The position numbers and the translations under genes were made by a program. 64,000 bases of DNA. Source: Hyphomicrobium sp. (GTDB lineage Bacteria; Pseudomonadota; Alphaproteobacteria; Rhizobiales; Hyphomicrobiaceae). Where the stretch lies: NCBI GenBank assembly GCA_016716675.1, contig JADJVG010000006.1:173257-237256 (forward strand), given 5' to 3'. The notes beneath the pieces are model-generated. The model saw nothing but the letters and a program-made list of their open reading frames with translations, did no database searches and was not told the DNA's origin. Positions 54,632 through 62,107 of this stretch are shown here, piece after piece (the first letter of the stretch is position 1; each line of letters begins with the position of its first letter).

Positions 54632-55276
54632 CTAGAGCCGCGTCCGGACGAAGGTGGCAACCGCGTCGGCCGCGTCCGCAAGGTTACCGGTGCGGGTGAA
54701 ACCCGATGCCCCGCGCGGCCCGAAATCGTGGTCGCCGTCGCCGATCCAATGCACCTGGATAGCCGGTGAAAGCGCCAGCGCTTCGACCTCGGGTTGGCTG
54801 CCGAACGGGTCGCGCGTGCCCTGTACGATCAGTGCCGGGCAAGCGAGCGTTTCGAGATGTGCGGTGCGCAGTTTTTCAGGCGTCGCCGGGGCGTGGAACG
54901 GATAGCCGAGGCAGACCAATCCGCCGATCCGGCCGGCGGCATACTGATCGCCCGCAATCAGGCTGGCGACGCGGCCGCCGAGCGATTTGCCACCGATGAC
55001 GAGGCGTTGCCGGTCAGCTTTGCGCGCTGTAACGGCGGCGATCATGGCGGCGTATTCCTGGGCGAGAACGTCCACTTTCGGGGGCGGACGCTTGTTGCCG
55101 CCGTCGCGCCGCTGCGCCATGTAGGCGAACTCGAAGCGGGTCACCGCGAGGCCGCGGACCGCCAAGAGGGAGGCCATCGCCTCCAGGAACGGAAATGTTA
55201 TCCCCGCCCCCGCGCCATGAGCGAGTATGATGCGGTGGCTCGCGTTTTCGGGCCCATTGTCGAGGCTGTAGGTCAT
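54632..55276 (-). CDS. Alpha/beta hydrolase (TEX30/KANL3-like)
   Basis: This 214-residue alpha/beta hydrolase has the oxyanion segment ILAHGAGAGITFPF, the nucleophile elbow GGKSLGGR, the acid in QGTRDPFGSQ and a C-terminal GDGDHDFGPR with the catalytic His. This pattern fits the dienelactone-hydrolase-like TEX30/KANL3 group. The Met at 55276 (MTYSLDNGPE) is the family start; the frame extends to 55666, but that extension overlaps the divergent desaturase and is not conserved. The substrate is unknown. Confidence 0.85.
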   Translation of the reverse strand: MTYSLDNGPENASHRIILAHGAGAGITFPFLEAMASLLAVRGLAVTRFEFAYMAQRRDGGNKRPPPKVDVLAQEYAAMIAAVTARKADRQRLVIGGKSLGGRVASLIAGDQYAAGRIGGLVCLGYPFHAPATPEKLRTAHLETLACPALIVQGTRDPFGSQPEVEALALSPAIQVHWIGDGDHDFGPRGASGFTRTGNLADAADAVATFVRTRL

Positions 55277-55358
55277 GCCGCCCGTTCCTAGCGTAAAGCG
55301 CTGCCGTTCGCAGCGGCGAACATATGCGGCACGGGCAGAATGAAAAGGAGAAGGTGGA

Positions 55359-56204
55359 TTGTCTGACGGCGCGCTGTTTGCCGGGTTAAGCGCAGGCGAA
55401 GTGCGCTTCGGCGTTTTTGTGGTGGTGTTCGCCGTGCTGGCCGCCTTCGAGAGCCTGCGCCCGCGTCGGCGCCTGACGGCCAACAAGAACAGGCGCTGGG
55501 CGACCAATTTTGCGATCATCGGCATCGACGGTTTGGTGGTGCGCGCCATGGCAATGCTGGCTGTGCCGCTGGCCGGCACCGCCGCTGCGCTGTACGCCGA
55601 AGCCAACGGCATCGGCCTGTTGCAGCTCGTCACTTGGCCAGCGTGGATCAAGGTCGCGATTGCCATCGCCGTGCTCGATCTAGCGATCTGGGCGCAGCAT
55701 GTCGCAACCCATAAGGTGCCGGTGCTTTGGCGGCTGCATCAAGTGCACCATGCCGACCCCGATATCGACGTGACGACCGCGATCCGCATTCATCCGGGCG
55801 AGATTGCGCTGTCAATGCTGTGGAAAATCGTCTGCGTGATGGCGCTCGGCGCGTCGTGGTGGGCGGTCGTGCTGTTCGAGATCATTTTGAATGCCGGGGC
55901 GATGTTCGCGCATGCCAATATTCGCCTGCCGCTTTGGCTCGATGGCGTTCTGCGGCTCGTTATCGTCACGCCCGACATGCATCGCGTTCATCATTCAACG
56001 ATCCAGCGCGAGTATGACAGCAATTACGGCTTCAACCTGTCGGTGTGGGACCGGCTGTTTCGCACGTATTGCGCCCAGCCTGAAAAAGGTCACGATGCCA
56101 TGACGATAGGGCTCGAGCCTTATCAATCGGATGAACCAACCAGACTGGGGTGGAGCCTATTTCTGCCGTTCCGGACGGGGCGTGAAATCCCCAAAAATCG
56201 TTGA
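55359..56204 (+). CDS. Sterol desaturase/fatty acid hydroxylase family protein
   Basis: This 281-residue integral membrane di-iron oxygenase has His-rich motifs HVATHKVPVLWRLHQVHH, HANIRLPLW and MHRVHH that bind two irons, and several membrane helices. The family hydroxylates or desaturates sterols, hopanoids or fatty acids. TTG at 55359 is the likely start, after AAGGAG. It is divergent from the alpha/beta hydrolase. The substrate cannot be told from sequence. Confidence 0.88.
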   Translation: MSDGALFAGLSAGEVRFGVFVVVFAVLAAFESLRPRRRLTANKNRRWATNFAIIGIDGLVVRAMAMLAVPLAGTAAALYAEANGIGLLQLVTWPAWIKVAIAIAVLDLAIWAQHVATHKVPVLWRLHQVHHADPDIDVTTAIRIHPGEIALSMLWKIVCVMALGASWWAVVLFEIILNAGAMFAHANIRLPLWLDGVLRLVIVTPDMHRVHHSTIQREYDSNYGFNLSVWDRLFRTYCAQPEKGHDAMTIGLEPYQSDEPTRLGWSLFLPFRTGREIPKNR

Positions 56205-56268
56205 GTGTCTGATTTTTGCCGTGGACGTGCTTAATATGGAGCCGTGATTTGGAGGACTGTGGAGACCA

Positions 56269-57747
56269 ATGGGTCTGAGGCGCTGGCTGACAACGATGTC
56301 GTGTTTGACGGTCGCGGGTATTGTACTCGAAAGGCCGGAAGCGATCGTGCGTTTGATGCCGAGCTTCGTTGGCGCACTGCGTGCCGAACAACCGGTTGCG
56401 GACGGTGCGACCGAGGCTTTGCCGCATTACATTCCCGGCGGTCGAGAACTAACATTCAAGAGCGACGGCAAGGATGACGGCGGCGACGGCACCAGTGACG
56501 AAAGCTCCACCGAAGGCGACGGCGGCAGTCCACCGCCAGACGCTGTAAGCGCAGATCCCGCTGCGCACACGACAGCAGCAATTGCACCGAAGGACGAGAC
56601 GCCGCCTGGCACGTCAACGGCCGGTGCAGCTTCAAACAACCCGGGCCTGCCCGTTGAGGCAGCACCTCCCTCCGCGCCATCAGCCGCCGCGATTGACCCA
56701 ATAGCGCCGCCGGCGGCGAAGCCCGTCGAACCGCCACCGGTGCGCAACGCTGCGATCACCATCGAGCCGGATCCGACGCTGCCGCAGCCGGCACCCGCAA
56801 AGCCTGCGCCGCCGCCTGTTATTCCGGCAAAGAAATTGTTTGGCGCGGCCAAGGTGCCGGCGCCGCTTGCTGCGCGTGCGATTGGCACGTACGCGCGCGG
56901 CTGTCTTGCGGGCGGGGTTGCGTTGCCCGTCGATGGACCCGCGTGGCAGGCGATGCGCCTATCGCGCAATCGCAACTGGGGGCATCCGTCGCTCGTTAAA
57001 ATGGTTGAACGGCTGGCGCTTGAATCGAAGCACGAAGACGGTTGGCCGGGCCTTCTGGTTGGCGATATTTCGCAGCCGCGCGGTGGACCGATGTTGACCG
57101 GCCACGCCAGTCACCAGGTTGGACTTGACGCCGATGTGTGGTTGACGCCGATGCCCGACAAACGCCTGTCGCGCAAAGAACGCGAAGTGTTGAATGCCAC
57201 GTCGATGCTCGATACCACGAGCCTTGCGGTCAATCCGAAGGTTTTTTCGGAGCGTCAAGTCAAGCCGCTCAAACGCGCGGCGGCGTATCCGGAGGTCTAG
57301 CGCGTGCTTGTGCATCCGGCGATCAAGAAGGCGTTGTGTGAAGGGGCGGGGACCGATCGCGGTTGGCTCGCCAAGGTGCGCCCGCTGTATGGGCATTACT
57401 ATCATTTCCATATCCGCATCGGATGCCCAAAGGGTTCGGGCGCGACCTGCAAACCGCAGATTCCGGTGACGGGAGAAGATGGTTGCGGCAAGGAAGTCAC
57501 CGATTGGTTGGCGCGCGTTGTTCCTGCAAAAGGTCCGCCGAAACCGAAACCACCCGGCTATAAGCCGCCGCCGCCGAAGCCGCCGATCACGCTGGCGGGC
57601 TTGCCGCAGGAATGTACCGCGGTGCTCGAAAGCGGCCCTAACGGCGTGCCGGTGCCGCCGGAAGCCAAGATCGATCTGAAAGCGATTGCCAAAGCGCCGG
57701 CAGCGTTGAAGCCGCACTTGCGCAAAATGCATCACGCCAAGAACTAA
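56269..57747 (+). pseudogene. mepA: Penicillin-insensitive murein endopeptidase MepA, in-frame TAG
   Basis: MepA is a zinc enzyme that cuts D-Ala-meso-DAP crosslinks in the periplasm. A long Pro/Ala-rich region (about 60-195) follows the N-terminal signal-like segment. The catalytic domain then has RNRNWGHPSLVKMVERL, LTGHASHQVGLDADVWL (zinc-binding His and Asp) and, after the stop, VHPAIKKALC and YGHYYHFHIRIGCP. The TAG at 57298-57300 falls in AAYPEV-stop-RVLVHPAIKK in the same frame, where homologues have Glu (GAG). Without it the product is 492 residues. The part after the stop includes essential metal ligands, so the truncated protein should be inactive. Confidence 0.9.
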
Positions 57748-57787
57748 TGGCGCCGCGTCTTCGGTGCGTGCTTACAACCCCATGCGC

Positions 57788-58426
57788 TTACAACGCGCAA
57801 GCGACGCCGGTGCCTTTCAAGCCGCAATAGCCGTGCGGCACCTTCGCCAGATATTGCTGGTGGTAGGCTTCCGCGAAATAGAATTGCGGCGCTGGGCCGA
57901 TCTCTGTGGTGATGGCTGGAAAGCCGCGCGCTGCTATGGCCGCCGCATAGCGATCGCGCGACGCCTTCGCGGCTGCCAGTTGGGCATCCGTGGTCGTAGA
58001 GATGGCCGACCGGTATTGCGTGCCGACGTCATTGCCTTGGCGATAGCCCTGCGTCGGGTCATGCGCTTCCCAGAACGTCTTCAGCAATGTCGCGTATGGC
58101 AGAATGGCCGGATCAAAGACCACGCGGACGACTTCGGCGTGACCCGTGCGGCCAGAGCAGACCTCTTCATACGTCGGGTTGGGCGTGTATCCGCCAGCGT
58201 AGCCAGCAGCCGTGATCCAGATGCCGGGACCAAGGTTCCAGAACAACCGCTCGGCGCCCCAGAAGCATCCGAGGCCGAATTCCGCTACTTCAAATCCTGC
58301 CGGATAGGGTGGCAGCAAGGGACGCGACAACACAAAGTGCTCGGTTGGCGGCAGGATCGGCTCGCCGCGGCCCTTGGGTGCGGTGGCGGCATCGGGCATC
58401 GCGCCGACGTGACGGGAAAAAATCAT
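57788..58426 (-). CDS. msrA: Peptide-methionine (S)-S-oxide reductase MsrA
   Basis: MsrA repairs oxidised methionine. The 212-residue protein has the catalytic GLGCFWGAERLFW (Cys-Phe-Trp), the substrate-site GYAGGYTPNPTYEEVCSGRTGHAEVV and the C-terminal HQQYLAKVPHGYCG with a resolving-type Cys. The Met at 58426 is preferred. The N-terminal 45 residues precede the catalytic domain without a clear signal. It stands alone, convergent with mepA. Confidence 0.95.
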   Translation of the reverse strand: MIFSRHVGAMPDAATAPKGRGEPILPPTEHFVLSRPLLPPYPAGFEVAEFGLGCFWGAERLFWNLGPGIWITAAGYAGGYTPNPTYEEVCSGRTGHAEVVRVVFDPAILPYATLLKTFWEAHDPTQGYRQGNDVGTQYRSAISTTTDAQLAAAKASRDRYAAAIAARGFPAITTEIGPAPQFYFAEAYHQQYLAKVPHGYCGLKGTGVACAL

Positions 58427-58533
58427 GACAGAACTCCGACGTGCAACCCGGCGGTTGCTCATGTGTTCGTAGATTACGCCAATTGGTTGGGTTGTGTTGC
58501 ATGGGCGGCGCCAAAAATCGTCGCGCCCGAGGC

Positions 58534-59025
58534 TTAATTGATGAAGATGTGAACCTCACGGCGCGGCCGGCCGGCAAATCCGCAGAGTGCGGCCAAAATC
58601 ATGAAAACCACGAAGGCTGGAAGATCGAGGACGATCCTCAACAGCGGGTCCCAGGCAAATTCGCCGAGGGTGCGCACAATGAAGTTTCTCGCTGACGTGA
58701 CGATGGATGGAGCAAAGTCAAACAGCCGGTCGATGAGCGCCGTAGTGTGAAATGCCGTTCCAGTGGCGCGGGCCGCGGAAAAATCGCCTGCAAACGCGAA
58801 CAATGCGAACGTCGCGAACAGTGCCGCGAGGAACTGCAGCACAATGCGCGGCCGCGTCTGCTTATTGACCATGAACAGCATGAACGCGGCGGCTGTTGCG
58901 GCCATTGAAGCACGGACCAACCAGGGCGACGGCGGCTCGCCGCTCCTGCGCCAAGCATAAACTGCCGCCAGCCCCGCGATGAACGCGGTAAGCGCAAACA
59001 GTTTCATAAGGTGCTGGGTGTTCAT
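58534..59025 (-). CDS. Small multi-pass membrane protein, unknown
   Basis: This 163-residue protein has four hydrophobic helices: FALTAFIAGLAAVYAW, ASMAATAAAFMLFMV, IVLQFLAALFATFALFAFA and LPAFVVFMILAALCGFA. The last is followed by a basic tail (GRPRREVHIF). I see no family motif. The start at 59025 gives the first helix directly; the longer frame (to 59370) would overlap tRNA-Ser. Confidence 0.7.
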   Translation of the reverse strand: MNTQHLMKLFALTAFIAGLAAVYAWRRSGEPPSPWLVRASMAATAAAFMLFMVNKQTRPRIVLQFLAALFATFALFAFAGDFSAARATGTAFHTTALIDRLFDFAPSIVTSARNFIVRTLGEFAWDPLLRIVLDLPAFVVFMILAALCGFAGRPRREVHIFIN

Positions 59026-59238
59026 GGTTTCGCCCGATAGCAGCACGGCCCGCCTGTTTTGTGGCGCTCGGCGGCACGGGTCAAGCCATCTGTGCGGTTC
59101 TCCCGGGTGCGGTTTGGCCGAGCAGGGCCAAGCAAGACCAGCGCGAGCGGCCAGAATTTCGGCAGGCGCGGCACTTTTGCGCTTCGGTTGCGATTCAGGC
59201 GGGTATGGGTATAGTGCCGCCCGTTCCGGGCAATTTGC

Positions 59239-59328
59239 GGAGGGATGGCCGAGTGGTTGAAGGCGCTCGCCTGGAACGCGTGTAGGCTCGTAAGGGTCTC
59301 GTGGGTTCGAATCCCACTCCCTCCGCCA
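59239..59328 (+). tRNA. tRNA-Ser (anticodon GGA)
   Basis: This 90-base class II tRNA has acceptor GGAGGGA paired with TCCCTCC, discriminator G, encoded CCA, a long variable arm and loop CTGGAAC giving anticodon GGA. The anticodon stem is CTCGC/GCGTG with a T-T mismatch at the second pair, where A-T is usual. Integrase sequence begins right after it, consistent with an integration site in the tRNA 3' end. Confidence 0.93.
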
Positions 59329-59537
59329 CATCCAACATTCAACTAGTTGATTTTGTTGGGAAATTTCCAAAAAAACGGATCAGAATAGGCGATTCGCACG
59401 AAAATGTACAACAAGCTTCTCAACAATTAGGGGGTTATGCCCAACAATGCGCTGACAGCGGCAGCATCTATTTATCCAACACCGTATCCAACAAAGGACG
59501 AAGTTTCGTTGGAAGATTGGTGAGTGGAGGTCTGCAA

Positions 59538-60262
59538 ATGCCGGCTCATCGCCAACCTGCAAAACCGCATAAGCGACTAGGATATTGGTATCTGGTTCGC
59601 CGCGTTCCGAAAGAATTTCGGAGCTTCGATAGACGAAATCCGGTGATGATCAGTACGGGCATCCCTATCGTGGATGATCCTCACGGTCTCCGAGCGCGGA
59701 AGGAGGTTGCGAGACTCGATGCCGTGTTGGAGCAGGAGTGGCGAGTTCTCAAAACCCCGCCTGACGTAGCTGCTGAAGCCCGCTTTGAGGAGTATCGGTC
59801 GAAAGCGGACAAAATGGGTATCGACTATGTTCCCGCAGATGAACTTGTCGATCTGCCACTGGATCAAATTATGAAGCGTTTGGTGCTCTTGGCGAATGAA
59901 AAGAATGCGTCGGATCGTTCCGTTCGGTCTGCGCTCTTGGGTGTTGCTCCTCGCCCCACGCTCATGGTTTCACAGCTTCTGAAGGAATATAATTTGTCGT
60001 CCAAAGTCGCGGCAGAAGATCAGCAGGGAATGGTGCAAGCTTTTAAGGTTTTTAAAAGTGTGATCGGAGGAGACCGTCCGCTTTCGAATTTGACTAGGCG
60101 CGATATTGTTGCTTACCGCGCGTATTGGGAACGCCAGCTCGAACAAAACGAGCGACCGTCAATCGGGCGAACAACCACATCAATCACATCAAGAGAATCT
60201 TCAAAGAGATCCGAGAATGCCGTGCAATGAGATTTGAAGAATTGCTCCATCCCATTATTTAA
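59538..60262 (+). pseudogene. Tyrosine integrase, frameshifted and lacking the catalytic domain
   Basis: This integrase abuts tRNA-Ser, the classic arrangement for an island integrated in a tRNA gene. From the ATG at 59538 (GGAGG upstream) it starts MPAHRQPAKPHKRLGYWYLVRRVP, the opening of a phage-type integrase with a DUF6538-like N-terminus. A core-binding (SAM-like) segment follows around LSNLTRRDIVAYRAYWERQLEQ. A one-base shift near 60155 changes the frame to VNRANNHINHIKRIFKEIRECRA, which ends at 60262. The C-terminal catalytic domain with R...H-x-x-R...Y is absent, so it cannot recombine. The region between tRNA and start could be the attachment site. Confidence 0.8.
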
Positions 60263-60354
60263 GGGCTCTTATTATACAGAAGCGGACATCGACGTTCTCA
60301 TGGCCGGCGACGCCAAGGCCTTCGCCGACCACGTCTGCTTAGCGGGGTATTGCG

Positions 60355-60993
60355 TTAGATGTCGATCTTCTCCGCGATCTCGATGGCATCATCAACCTCG
60401 ATACCGAGATAGCGCACGGTGCTCTCGATCTTGGAGTGCCCAAGCAAGAGTTGCACGGCTCTGAGGTTGCCAGTGCGCCGGTAGATGAGCACTGCTTTCG
60501 TTCGGCGCAGTGAGTGCGTACCGAATTTCGCGGGATCGAGTCCGATGCTGGCAACCCACTCCTGTACGAGCCGTGCGTACTGGCGGGTTGTGAGACCACG
60601 TTCGCCGTTACCACGTCCCGCAAAGAGGACCTGACTTGGCTTCCGCCCCGTGAGACGGAGGTACTCGTCGATCGCAAGACGTGTTTGGTCCGTCAGTTCG
60701 AAGCGGACCGGCCGGCCGGTCTTCTTCTGCCGTATTGTGGCACGATCCATCGCATAACCGCTGGGCGCCACGTCATCAACGCGAACGGCAACCACGTCAC
60801 AGCCGCGCAATTTGCTGTCGATGGCTAGATTGAACAGGGCAAGGTCACGCTTTTTGCCCTGCATCTGAAGTTTGGTGCGTATCGACCAGACATGGCTGGG
60901 CCGAAGTGGGGGCTTGGCTCCGATCAGTTTGCCCTTGTTCCAGGGCGTTCTCTGCGTCTGCTTTTTATCTGTGCATTCTTGATCCTTTTCCAT
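60355..60993 (-). CDS. Compact tyrosine recombinase (catalytic domain only)
   Basis: This 212-residue tyrosine recombinase carries the catalytic domain without a separate core-binding domain. The active-site residues appear as Arg in DSKLRGCDVVAV, Lys in the beta-hairpin (RQKKTGRPV), His-x-x-Arg in THSLRRTKAVL, His in LLGHSKIESTVRYLG and its Tyr nucleophile. Such short forms are common in proteobacterial plasmids and islands. It lies 93 bases from the broken integrase and points towards it. Immediately upstream is a hairpin enclosing its ribosome binding site. Confidence 0.88.
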   Translation of the reverse strand: MEKDQECTDKKQTQRTPWNKGKLIGAKPPLRPSHVWSIRTKLQMQGKKRDLALFNLAIDSKLRGCDVVAVRVDDVAPSGYAMDRATIRQKKTGRPVRFELTDQTRLAIDEYLRLTGRKPSQVLFAGRGNGERGLTTRQYARLVQEWVASIGLDPAKFGTHSLRRTKAVLIYRRTGNLRAVQLLLGHSKIESTVRYLGIEVDDAIEIAEKIDI

Positions 60994-61022
60994 GGTTTGT
61001 CTCCTTGTTAGAGAGACAAACC
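60994..61022 (-). promoter_or_regulatory. Hairpin enclosing the ribosome binding site of the recombinase
   Basis: GGTTTGTCTC and GAGACAAACC form a perfect 10-bp stem around a 9-base loop, ending right before the start codon (60993). On the minus strand the Shine-Dalgarno AAGGAG lies partly in the loop and partly in the 3' arm, so folding should limit translation. As DNA it could equally be an operator. Confidence 0.65.
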
Positions 61023-61133
61023 AGCATGCACCCGCTCAGCCCAATCCGTTGATACGACGTCTGGTTTCGGTGAATTTCTTCGGCAAGTTGGTTACTAGCC
61101 TTCGAGTTTGACCCTGAGCGGTCCTTGTCGCGA

Positions 61134-61490
61134 TCAAGTACGTCCTATTGGCTCTGCCTTCGAGAGATCAATCGTTACTTCCCGTCGATGTAGATCTACG
61201 CAAAGCCAATTAGTCACATCATCGGGAGGGAAAAGCGCTTCCCAAGGAACATCGCCAGCAACTGACACACCATCGGGCAGGGCCATGGTGAATCGCATCT
61301 TACCTTCACCGCGACCACCTAGTATCCAGGCAACGCCAACGATATAGGTACGGCCGTTCTGTGTAGATATGGTTTCGCCGAGAATGCCGTCGCACCACAA
61401 GTGGCGCAATGTGACGTTGGGCATTTCTCCAAGTTCAACGCAAATTCGCCATTCTAACTTCCCCCAAAACTCTTCCTCGGTCATGGTCAC
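61134..61490 (-). CDS. Hypothetical protein of the accessory region
   Basis: This 118-residue frame has no family I recognise. It starts MTMTEEEFWGKLEWRICVEL and contains several conserved-looking Trp and Asp residues (LWCDGILGE, VAWILGGRGEGKM, LFPPDDVTNWLCVDLH). It has no signal, membrane helix or known motif. The overall composition is coding-like and the minus strand has no competing frame. It may belong to the mobile region. Confidence 0.55.
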   Translation of the reverse strand: MTMTEEEFWGKLEWRICVELGEMPNVTLRHLWCDGILGETISTQNGRTYIVGVAWILGGRGEGKMRFTMALPDGVSVAGDVPWEALFPPDDVTNWLCVDLHRREVTIDLSKAEPIGRT

Positions 61491-62107
61491 TCGTCCGATG
61501 AAATCGTCAAAAAGCCAAACAGGGCCAGATCATCACATAACAGCGTTCGGCATATGACTGCCAATTGGTGCCACGTCCGTTCTTGGCCCAAGGCGACGCC
61601 CCGCTGGCTGCGGCTATCGGACCATTGCTGCCGTGCCCTTGTTTTTGGGGGGCATCCGACGTTCGATCCCACGAACGGACATCGTCTCTCGCCGACAAGA
61701 CGGGTACGGAGCGCCCGTCGTTGATGTCCGGAGTCGAGGACATCGCGTAAGCAAGGTTTCGGGGTGATACCTCATTGGCCCGGTTCGATCGTGACGGACC
61801 ACTCTGGAATCCAACTCTGGTCGGCTGGTCTCGACCGATGAGAAATCCCAGATGCGACCGTCATATGACGGGTCGATCTGCGGGTGGCATCAATGTTGTC
61901 ACGTGTGTCCGAGATCGCAGGAACAGCCACCTCGCGGCAGTGAGAGCGGTGCAGAGCCTCGTGCATTGCCGCAAGATTGCCAGTTGTCCATGTTGTCCCC
62001 CAACTCGCGCCGCCTTGTCGGCGGGCGCCGCTCGCTCTTCTGATGGCAGCGACGGGAAGGACGTATTTGGGCATGCTGTGAATAGTGATTCGATTGAGAC
62101 AGGACGC
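61491..62107. other. 617-base stretch without a supported gene
   Basis: Short frames exist on both strands, but none has a good start or a recognisable product. The sequence could be an eroded transposase or another remnant; I cannot support that. The longer plus frame (from 61775) running into the nuclease gene is non-conserved before 62108. Confidence 0.5.

Noticed and set aside
60234..60354. Small frame MKNCSIPLFKGSYYTEAD between the two recombinases
   Set aside because: It overlaps the end of the broken integrase, lacks a good start, and ends inside the convergent recombinase gene.
61507..61814. Possible transposase remnant between the hypothetical gene and the nuclease gene
   Set aside because: Several short frames on both strands suggest remnants, but none shows a DDE or other transposase motif and no terminal inverted repeats were found.
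61775..62107. Upstream extension of the nuclease-STAND protein
   Set aside because: The added 111 residues are Arg/Cys/Ser-rich and unlike a domain, and ATG 62108 directly precedes the conserved-looking helix.
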